Virus record (IMG/VR): IMGVR_UViG_3300010370_000100
Location: 1-36,620 of that record
Reading direction: 5' to 3' (one strand)
Length of the DNA stretch: 36,620 bases
Source of the DNA: a virus
The position numbers were made by a program, and so were the translations under genes. The notes under the pieces are model-generated. The model saw nothing but the letters and a program-made list of their open reading frames with translations, was not told the origin of the DNA and made no database searches. Below are positions 32,615 through 36,620 of the stretch, one piece after another (the first letter of the stretch is position 1; each line of letters starts with the position of its first letter).

Positions 32615-32808
32615 GGTGCGAGATGTGCTTTAGTTCCGCAGGAAAGATAGAACTCAACCATATTCATTGCCTCTTCATATGTCGTGAACCATTGTGATCT
32701 CCATTCACACTGATTATAAGGAGTTTGGTAGCGAACTTCGTAGCGAATCATGTGAAGATCTAGGAGAATTGAATCGAAGGAAAGTGCAATCGAGCAGGGA
32801 TCATTCAT
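32611..32808 (-). CDS. Small protein, 65 aa (or 46 aa from an internal start)
   Basis: Two starts compete. The ATG at 32808 overlaps the upstream stop in the same ATGA manner as the other genes of this operon and gives 65 residues. The internal ATG at 32751 gives 46 residues beginning MIRYEVRYQTPYNQCEWRSQ, which looks like the natural domain: a strand, then WFTTYEEAMNMVEFYL, a pattern seen in small phage proteins. The first 19 residues of the longer form (MNDPCSIALSFDSILLDLH) contain SIALS, also found near the N-terminus of the 41-residue protein at 31738. The function is unknown. Confidence 0.65.
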   Translation of the reverse strand: MNDPCSIALSFDSILLDLHMIRYEVRYQTPYNQCEWRSQWFTTYEEAMNMVEFYLSCGTKAHLAP

Positions 32809-33119
32809 GCCAGACGCATACCAGAGAAGAAAGGAATCGGTCCGCCTTCTTGTTGCAGAAACCACTGAAAATCTTTCTGAAACACACGCTCACCAGGGAT
32901 TCCATGCTCTTGAAGAATAGCATTGAGGCGAGACTTTGTGGTTGCAGTTTGATGTCCACCATCGAACAATTCGATCCAGGTTTCACCAATGCGAGCAATC
33001 AGATTGCCATACAGAAACACATCAGAGGAGTTAGTATAAGAAACCACTTCAGTGTTAGCAAGTTTCCAATCTTTGCCATTGGTGATAGCATTGTTCATCT
33101 TACGTTCGATGACTCGCAT
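32805..33119 (-). CDS. Conserved small phage protein (ATTKSRLNA family), 104 aa
   Basis: The core VFLYGNLIARIGETWIELFD followed by GGHQTATTKSRLNAI and GERVFQKDFQWFL is a pattern I recognise in many cyanophages and related phages; its function is unknown. It is a small alpha/beta protein without membrane segments. It is the first gene after promoter module A, with a leader of about 50 nt that can form a GGGG-ATCGA-CCCC hairpin (33164-33152). No good ribosome site precedes 33119, and an internal ATG at 33098 (MNNAITNGKDW) would match the usual N-terminus, so the start is uncertain. Confidence 0.8.
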   Translation of the reverse strand: MRVIERKMNNAITNGKDWKLANTEVVSYTNSSDVFLYGNLIARIGETWIELFDGGHQTATTKSRLNAILQEHGIPGERVFQKDFQWFLQQEGGPIPFFSGMRLA

Positions 33120-33174
33120 GATGTGAAGAGAGAGAAGAGTTGTGGTCGGTGGGGGTCGATCCCCTTCCGATGTG

Positions 33175-33236
33175 GCTAATATACCAAGAATCCGGGGGTC
33201 TGTGGGGAATCAGTGGACAGTCTGCTGACTGGCACA
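33175..33236 (-). promoter_or_regulatory. Repeated promoter module A
   Basis: Boxes in order on the minus strand are TGTGCCAGT (33236-33228), CTGTCCACTG, CCCC and GGTATATTAGC (33185-33175). The -10 is TATATT with TGG before it, i.e. extended. No -35 hexamer is present at 17 bp. The two end boxes are 42 bp apart, as in modules B and C. It heads the operon 33119-32295. Confidence 0.65.
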
Positions 33237-33241
33237 CTCAG

Positions 33242-33415
33242 TCATTCTTCTAACAATTCAGGATAGTATTCTTCTACCTCAGTCTTCAATTCATTCTCCG
33301 AATACTTATCATAACTCTCTTGCATCATATCATAAATCATCGCTGTCATTGTCTTCAAATCCATGTCATCAATGATCTGATGAATGAGGGCATCTTGGAG
33401 TTCAGAACGGTTCAT
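33242..33415 (-). CDS. Conserved small acidic protein, 57 aa
   Basis: The sequence MNRSELQDALIHQIIDDMDL continues KTMTAMIYDMMQESYDKYSE, then NELKTEVEEYYPELLEE. This is a helical, acidic protein of a kind common in cyanophages and picocyanobacteria; the function is unknown. The frame is open to 33487, but the ATG at 33415 follows the upstream stop by only 4 nt and gives the expected N-terminus. It is the last gene of operon B. Its stop lies 5 nt before the TGTGCCAGT box of module A. Confidence 0.8.
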   Translation of the reverse strand: MNRSELQDALIHQIIDDMDLKTMTAMIYDMMQESYDKYSENELKTEVEEYYPELLEE

Positions 33416-33419
33416 GATT

Positions 33420-33620
33420 TCAGTTGAGAATGATACGATAATCAATGGACTTGATGCACCAACCTGTAGCAGATGTGATCTCTTCAACTAGATCATCTTC
33501 ATCATCTGCTTCCCAGATCATACCAATCGTTTCATCGGTAATGTTAGAGAATTGATGCTCTGGAAACTCATCAACAGCATCATCAAAATCAAACTCAATG
33601 TCAGTAACTTGGAATTGCAT
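33420..33620 (-). CDS. Conserved small acidic protein, 66 aa
   Basis: The opening MQFQVTDIEFDFDDAVDEFP and the end EDDLVEEITSATGWCIKSID form a pattern (E-DE-DL-V-EI---TGW-I-SIDY) widely seen in small proteins of T4-like cyanophages. The function is unknown. A GTG at 33629 overlaps the upstream stop (GTGA) and would add three residues; I prefer the ATG at 33620. The high Asp/Glu content makes it one of several very acidic small proteins here, possibly nucleic-acid mimics or protein-binding inhibitors, but this is a guess. Confidence 0.8.
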   Translation of the reverse strand: MQFQVTDIEFDFDDAVDEFPEHQFSNITDETIGMIWEADDEDDLVEEITSATGWCIKSIDYRIILN

Positions 33621-33625
33621 TTGAT

Positions 33626-33844
33626 TCACTTAACAATGGTGACGGTTGTAGAATCAGGGTCAAAAGTAATCTCTTTGATGACATCGAAATCCTCTGTCAT
33701 CTTGACATAATTCCAATCACCTTGATCCTCACCCATTTGATACAAATGAATGAAACCTTCAGCATCTTGCTTTACATAACAACCATCGTAATCTTCCTCA
33801 TCAAAGACATAACCAGCAGCAATGAGTGATTGTGAAAAAAGCAT
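33626..33844 (-). CDS. Small acidic protein, 72 aa
   Basis: The function is not recognised. MLFSQSLIAAGYVFDEEDYD is followed by GCYVKQDAEGFIHLYQMG, QGDWNYVKMT and a C-terminal TTVTIVK strand, suggesting a small mixed alpha/beta domain. There is no membrane segment or catalytic motif. The gene lies 8 nt after the 54-residue gene and runs directly into the 66-residue gene, so it belongs to operon B, headed by module B. Confidence 0.78.
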   Translation of the reverse strand: MLFSQSLIAAGYVFDEEDYDGCYVKQDAEGFIHLYQMGEDQGDWNYVKMTEDFDVIKEITFDPDSTTVTIVK

Positions 33845-33852
33845 GATTTCAA

Positions 33853-34017
33853 TCAGTAGTTAGAAACAGTGGTGAAGATGATGCCAGTCTCATTATATCG
33901 AAGATCGACATCACACTGATACTCTTCAGACAAAGAATACGCGAGATCGTATGCTTTATCAAGATCGGTGGTAGTATTCTCCCAAGGAGCAGCGTTGCAC
34001 TTAACGTCGATCCGCAT
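33853..34017 (-). CDS. Small protein, 54 aa, first gene of operon B
   Basis: The frame reads MRIDVKCNAAPWENTTTDLD, then KAYDLAYSLSEEYQCDVDLR and YNETGIIFTTVSNY. A strand-helix-strand pattern with a central amphipathic helix is clear; the function is unknown. Its leader of about 20 nt, starting at module B, contains AGGAAA as ribosome site. That leader is almost identical to the one of the gene at 34825, which strengthens both calls. Confidence 0.8.
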   Translation of the reverse strand: MRIDVKCNAAPWENTTTDLDKAYDLAYSLSEEYQCDVDLRYNETGIIFTTVSNY

Positions 34018-34020
34018 TTG

Positions 34021-34057
34021 TGTCGTTTCCTGATTACTTAGCTAAGATACCACCGAT
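34021..34057. repeat. 37-bp perfect direct repeat, copy 1
   Basis: These 37 bases are identical to 34825-34861. The repeat spans, on the minus strand, the region from just before the extended -10 of module B to just before the start codon of the 54-residue gene, so it carries the -10, the start site and the ribosome site. Confidence 0.85.
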
Positions 34058-34102
34058 TTGACACGTTTGGGGGATTTGGTGGACACCTTTGCAACTGGCA
34101 CA
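34041..34102 (-). promoter_or_regulatory. Repeated promoter module B
   Basis: On the minus strand: TGTGCCAGT (34102-34094), TGTCCACC, CCCCC and GGTATCTTAGC (34051-34041), with 42 bp between the end boxes. -10 TATCTT has TGG before it. The module lies inside the 3' end of the membrane-protein gene, whose TAG stop is the TAG in the last box. It heads operon 34017-33242. Confidence 0.7.
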
Positions 34103-34302
34103 GGAGTCAGTTCATTGCGAACAAATATGACAAAATTATCAAGAACTCCCATCATCCATAGAATAGCATTGCGACTCTTTTCTGTCATGTTATTTGATAC
34201 CCATGAATCACGAGTAAAAGTAACAAATGCCACAATGATTGCAGACCAAAATGCTGCGATCAGAATGAACTTATCGACAACAGCATTAAGTGAAGTTTTC
34301 AT
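34042..34302 (-). CDS. Small membrane protein, 86 aa
   Basis: The protein begins MKTSLNAVVDKFILIAAFWS and residues 12-30 (FILIAAFWSAIIVAFVTF) form one membrane segment. A second hydrophobic stretch near residues 48-64 (ILWMMGVLDNFVIFV) may be another. The C-terminus is Lys-rich (VAKVSTKSPKRVKSVVS) and is encoded across promoter module B, so the last 20 residues may be dictated by the promoter sequence. The frame is open to 34365, but 34302 starts 8 nt after the upstream stop and gives a sensible N-terminus. The function is unknown. Confidence 0.75.
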   Translation of the reverse strand: MKTSLNAVVDKFILIAAFWSAIIVAFVTFTRDSWVSNNMTEKSRNAILWMMGVLDNFVIFVRNELTPVPVAKVSTKSPKRVKSVVS

Positions 34303-34310
34303 AAGATAAA

Positions 34311-34583
34311 TCAAACGAAAGAAAGTTGTGGTGCAGGTTGAATCGAAAACTTGTGATTGTGACAACTCAAAGAATAGTTTGGTGGTAACATTGACTCGCG
34401 TTCAATCAATTCCCACGAATCTTCATTCTCTTTGATAACAGCAAATCCTAGAACTCCTGCAGTTGGCATCATGTACTTTCCATGACGTTCTGCATCCTTT
34501 GCAGTGTAAAATCCTCTTGCGGCGATATTCCACCACTCGGAAGAGAATTGTTCTTGCTTACCGAAATAGAGACAAACAAACAT
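34311..34583 (-). CDS. Small hypothetical protein, 90 aa
   Basis: The function is not recognised. The N-terminus MFVCLYFGKQEQFSSEWWNI is followed by AARGFYTAKDAERHGKYMM and a strand-rich middle (GVLGFAVIKENEDSWELIER). It looks like a soluble small alpha/beta protein, perhaps with the pattern of stress- or host-interaction proteins, but no motif supports that. It starts 11 nt after the preceding gene within operon C and is followed by the membrane protein after 8 nt. Confidence 0.75.
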   Translation of the reverse strand: MFVCLYFGKQEQFSSEWWNIAARGFYTAKDAERHGKYMMPTAGVLGFAVIKENEDSWELIERESMLPPNYSLSCHNHKFSIQPAPQLSFV

Positions 34584-34594
34584 TGTTCTAAGAA

Positions 34595-34825
34595 TCAGAA
34601 GTGTGCTTCGGAGTAGTCAAGTTGTGCAGAGTATTCTGCAATTTTATTGTAGCATTTCACTCGCATTTCATCATCAGCACCTTCGATAAATGAGAAGCAA
34701 TACTTCATTCTTTGCTCAGGATGTGCATTGATGCGAGCAATCTCAGCTTGTTGCTTCTCACGATAGGAATTGTAAGCGAACATTTCCCGATCTTCAACAC
34801 TCATGTTGTGATACTGTCGTTGCAT
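34595..34825 (-). CDS. Small helical protein, 76 aa, first gene of operon C
   Basis: The sequence starts MQRQYHNMSVEDREMFAYNS and continues YREKQQAEIARINAHPEQRM. It is helix-rich, highly charged and lacks membrane segments; the function is unknown. The ribosome site AGGAAA lies about 7 nt before the ATG inside the 37-bp repeat that it shares with the gene at 34017. It is preceded by promoter module C, so the start is well supported. Confidence 0.82.
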   Translation of the reverse strand: MQRQYHNMSVEDREMFAYNSYREKQQAEIARINAHPEQRMKYCFSFIEGADDEMRVKCYNKIAEYSAQLDYSEAHF

Positions 34826-34861
34826 GTCGTTTCCTGATTACTTAGCTAAGATACCACCGAT
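34825..34861. repeat. 37-bp perfect direct repeat, copy 2
   Basis: This copy is identical to 34021-34057 and is placed the same way, between the extended -10 of module C and the start codon of the 76-residue gene. Confidence 0.85.
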
Positions 34862-34906
34862 CCGAGTGCTCGTGGGGAAATGGTGGACAGCCGTCCAACT
34901 GTCACA
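34845..34906 (-). promoter_or_regulatory. Repeated promoter module C
   Basis: On the minus strand: TGTGACAGT (34906-34898), CTGTCCACC, CCCC and GGTATCTTAGC (34855-34845), with 42 bp between end boxes. The first box contains the TGA stop of the 33-residue gene. It heads operon 34825-34042. Confidence 0.7.
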
Positions 34907-35003
34907 TGGGATCTTTGTCTTTGTTAAGATTGTTGAACATTGGTGAGAATAGTGCTAACAATGCCCACGCAATACTTGCAGAAATAATAAGAAAGTAAAT
35001 CAT
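34902..35003 (-). CDS. Tiny membrane peptide, 33 aa
   Basis: MIYFLIISASIAWALLALFS followed by PMFNNLNKDKDPM is almost entirely one membrane segment (residues 2-20) with a short polar tail. Very short hydrophobic peptides like this are common in cyanophages; the function is unknown. Its ATG shares one base with the TGA of the 87-residue gene, and its own stop falls in the first box of module C. Confidence 0.7.
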   Translation of the reverse strand: MIYFLIISASIAWALLALFSPMFNNLNKDKDPM

Positions 35004-35266
35004 CACCAAGTTCCACGCTGCACATGAATCTTGCGAATCTCAGCGTAAATAAACTTCTTCAGTTTATCATCGGTTGTATTATCAAATGCACAATGTAGAC
35101 GCGCAAGATATTCGTCTTGTGTCACACATTTGATAGATTCTTTGCTACTCATTCCAATGTCATTGAGTGTAGAACCTGCCTTAGCTTTGGGTCTTCCGAA
35201 GTTACCTGTGATGTTGCCCTGTGTTCTCAGTTTCGGGCGAATCTTTGAAAGATTAGAATACATCAT
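35003..35266 (-). CDS. Small basic protein with AT-hook-like segment, 87 aa
   Basis: The N-terminal third is basic: MMYSNLSKIRPKLRTQGNIT, then GNFGRPKAKAGSTL. The core GRPKAK at 24-29 resembles the GRP core of AT-hooks. The rest (QDEYLARLHCAFDNTTDDKL and a C-terminal helix) is helical. DNA binding is plausible but unproven. The ATG at 35266 overlaps the upstream stop (ATGA) and is preferred over the TTG at 35272. Confidence 0.72.
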   Translation of the reverse strand: MMYSNLSKIRPKLRTQGNITGNFGRPKAKAGSTLNDIGMSSKESIKCVTQDEYLARLHCAFDNTTDDKLKKFIYAEIRKIHVQRGTW

Positions 35267-35466
35267 GACCAAGTGTTTAAGTATTCTTCGAGAGTGAAAT
35301 CTTCACCAGTGCTTGTTTCCTCAATCAACTCATCATAAGACATTTCTCTCAACATCTCATGATATTCTTCAGGAGTTGCATCATTGTCTGGGTCGAAATC
35401 ATCGTGACACAGAAACACATATTCATTGTAAAGTGCGTCGATTAGTTGTTCTTTTGATAGAGTCAT
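35263..35466 (-). CDS. Conserved small acidic protein, 67 aa
   Basis: The pattern MTLSKEQLIDALYNEYVFLC then HDDFDPDNDATPEEYHEML and DELIEETSTGEDFTLEEYLN is a family I recognise from cyanophages; the function is unknown. It is strongly acidic and helical. The ATG at 35466 overlaps the upstream stop by 4 nt, which fixes the start against the longer open frame to 35502. It sits in the middle of operon D. Confidence 0.82.
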   Translation of the reverse strand: MTLSKEQLIDALYNEYVFLCHDDFDPDNDATPEEYHEMLREMSYDELIEETSTGEDFTLEEYLNTWS

Positions 35467-35669
35467 TCTTCTAAACGAATAAATTGATTCTTCAGATTCC
35501 AATAAGTGTAATAGTAATCTTTCTCCATATTGTTGCGAACAAGTCCAGAGAAAGAGTGTAGATTGTTTTTCTCAATCTTCACTCTATTCTCATCCCACCA
35601 CTTATCAAACTCTCTTGCTTTTTTATAGTGGATTTTGGAGATTGAGTCGCTATGATAATCAGCGAGCAT
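35463..35669 (-). CDS. Small charged helical protein, 68 aa
   Basis: The function is not recognised. The sequence begins MLADYHSDSISKIHYKKARE and has FDKWWDENRVKIEKNNLHSF and a Tyr/Trp-rich YYYTYWNLKNQFIRLEE end. The ATG at 35669 starts 11 nt inside the end of the preceding gene; the frame is open to 35714, but that start would overlap the upstream gene much further. It is overlapped by 4 nt by the next gene, in the middle of operon D. Confidence 0.72.
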   Translation of the reverse strand: MLADYHSDSISKIHYKKAREFDKWWDENRVKIEKNNLHSFSGLVRNNMEKDYYYTYWNLKNQFIRLEE

Positions 35670-36075
35670 ACAAGTAACCTCCAGACCAATCAGCATTTGC
35701 AAACAAATACTCACGATCTTTAATCAATCTCAGATCATAACGTACACCTTTCGCAGGAGACTTCCATGATGCTGATTTATACACTTCACCCGTCTTCTTG
35801 TCTACGAAAGCATGAACAGAGCGCGAAGATCCACCATCCATCATGATAATCTTGTGATACTTTTTACCAGTCTCAATTACATAATTGATGGGTGAAGTAC
35901 CTTGCTTCAGTTTCTCAATGCAGGCAAGATGATAGTCTACATTCTCACCTTTGTCAGCATAACGCTGATGACCACGAATAGCATAGTCATGATAGTTCTG
36001 AACCAGCGCATCACATAGCATGTACGAATACTTTAGAACATTGTTAGAAATGGTCTCGATTGCTTGTGCTTGCAT
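35659..36075 (-). CDS. Conserved phage protein, 138 aa, first gene of operon D
   Basis: The N-terminal half is helical (AIETISNNVLKYSYMLCDAL, with VQNYHDYAIR). The C-terminal half has RSVHAFVDKKTGEVYKSASW, then KSPAKGVRYDLR and DREYLFANADWSGGYLY, a pattern I recognise in many cyanophages and also in picocyanobacteria; the function is unknown. Three starts are possible. The ATG at 36075 has GGA about 6 nt upstream and the usual short N-terminus. The ATG at 36093 would be at or near the transcript start of module D. The frame is open to 36126, through the promoter. Confidence 0.8.
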   Translation of the reverse strand: MQAQAIETISNNVLKYSYMLCDALVQNYHDYAIRGHQRYADKGENVDYHLACIEKLKQGTSPINYVIETGKKYHKIIMMDGGSSRSVHAFVDKKTGEVYKSASWKSPAKGVRYDLRLIKDREYLFANADWSGGYLYAR

Positions 36076-36096
36076 TGCGGTTCCGTTGTTCATATG

Positions 36097-36159
36097 GCTA
36101 AGATACCAAGAAACGAAACCACGCACAAGGGGCTGTGTGCAACTTAATCAACTGGCACA
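36097..36159 (-). promoter_or_regulatory. Repeated promoter module D
   Basis: On the minus strand: TGTGCCAGT (36159-36151), GTTGCACAC in place of TGTCCACC, CCCC and GGTATCTTAGC (36107-36097), with 43 bp between end boxes. The -10 is TATCTT with TTGG before it. The predicted start falls on the ATG at 36093, so the transcript may be leaderless, or serve the ATG at 36075. It heads operon 36075-34902. Confidence 0.6.
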
Positions 36160-36164
36160 AGGTA

Positions 36165-36620
36165 TCACCAACTTTTTTTAGGAAGAGTGAAGTTATAGTG
36201 AGAAAAGACTTCACGATTAACAAACTTAAATGAACCATATTGATTGGAATGAACATAACCTTCGTGACCAGGAATATAATCATAATAGAAGTCAATCTTT
36301 GCATCAACCTGATCACCAGTGATGACAATTCCTTCCATAATCAACATTTTAGCATATGACAGCAGATTAAACAACAGCAACAAATTACCACTCAGAACAT
36401 CAGAAACATCACGACTCTCTCGGATACACTTATTGACTGCAATCTTCAGAGCATCTACTTCTTTCGCATCAGGGTACTTAACAAAATTGCTAACCACACT
36501 TGCAAGACCAAGAATATAATCAACTCTACGACGACGGGAGGTAAATTGGGCATTGCAATCTACAAAATAAACAGAAGAATCGGAATCAAAAATGCTGCCA
36601 TGGGCATAGTTAATAAAGTG
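36165..36620 (-). CDS. Hypothetical protein (5' end off the window)
   Basis: The frame is open from the right edge to the TGA at 36165, at least 151 residues; the GTG at 36497 is not needed as a start. Visible segments include SIFDSDSSVYFVDCNAQFTS, then RRRRVDYILGLASVVSNFVK, DALKIAVNKCIRESRDVSDV and a hydrophobic helix LLLLFNLLSYAKMLIM. The C-terminal third is Tyr-rich (KIDFYYDYIPGHEGYVHS). No family is recognised. Its stop lies 6 nt before the first box of module D. Confidence 0.75.
   Translation of the reverse strand, partial: HFINYAHGSIFDSDSSVYFVDCNAQFTSRRRRVDYILGLASVVSNFVKYPDAKEVDALKIAVNKCIRESRDVSDVLSGNLLLLFNLLSYAKMLIMEGIVITGDQVDAKIDFYYDYIPGHEGYVHSNQYGSFKFVNREVFSHYNFTLPKKSW

Noticed and set aside
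33152-33164. GGGG-ATCGA-CCCC hairpin in the leader of operon A as a terminator.
   Set aside because: The stem is only 4 bp and no U-run follows; it is more likely a leader feature, mentioned with the gene.
1-36620. CRISPR arrays, insertion sequences, integrase or attachment sites.
   Set aside because: No regularly spaced repeats with unique spacers, no transposase-like or integrase-like protein and no terminal inverted repeats were seen.

Overview
The window reads as part of a T4-like myovirus of cyanobacteria (a cyanophage of the Kyanoviridae type). Every convincing gene is on the minus strand, so transcription runs from high to low coordinates. The evidence is a T4-order virion block, gp25-gp6-(gp7 locus)-gp8-(DUF4815 protein)-gp13-gp14-gp15-gp16, recognised from protein motifs, T4-type late promoter octamers (consensus TATAAATA) in front of several virion genes, and many tiny early genes of kinds familiar from cyanophages. 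Host genus and habitat cannot be decided from the window.

Layout in transcription order. (1) 36620-32295: an early-type block of small, often translationally coupled genes. It splits into four consecutive operons of 3-5 genes. Each is headed by a copy of the same roughly 62-bp module: TGTGCCAGT, 42-43 bp, then GGTATMTTAGC containing an extended -10. The last gene encodes a HicA-like small protein. (2) 32294-31406: a regulatory stretch with two near-consensus sigma-70 promoters on the minus strand, a possible plus-strand promoter/terminator pair, a 16-bp palindrome, two tiny genes, and a GC-rich 190-nt leader. (3) 31405-29444: small basic and acidic proteins around a GT-A-like glycosyltransferase. 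(4) 29407-1: late virion genes. These are the baseplate wedge (gp25, gp6, a 3988-residue protein at the gp7 position, gp8), a 2625-residue DUF4815 protein, neck and tail-completion proteins (gp13, gp14, gp15), small terminase (gp16), and three fibre/structural genes. The last of these runs off the left edge, and gp17 is not in the window.

Working together, gp6, gp25, gp8 and the giant protein should build the baseplate wedges, gp13/gp14 the neck, gp15 the tail terminus, and gp16 should start DNA packaging. The virion proteins are swollen by shared beta-rich modules (GGxGY repeats, SGA-type repeats and E-x-RG modules) that recur in gp14, gp15, gp8, the DUF4815 protein and the giant.

The most interesting candidate for an undescribed system is the four-copy promoter/operator module that heads successive small-gene operons. 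Next are the GC-rich leader at 31406-31597 and the virion-protein module sharing. No tRNA, CRISPR, insertion sequence or plus-strand protein gene was found.
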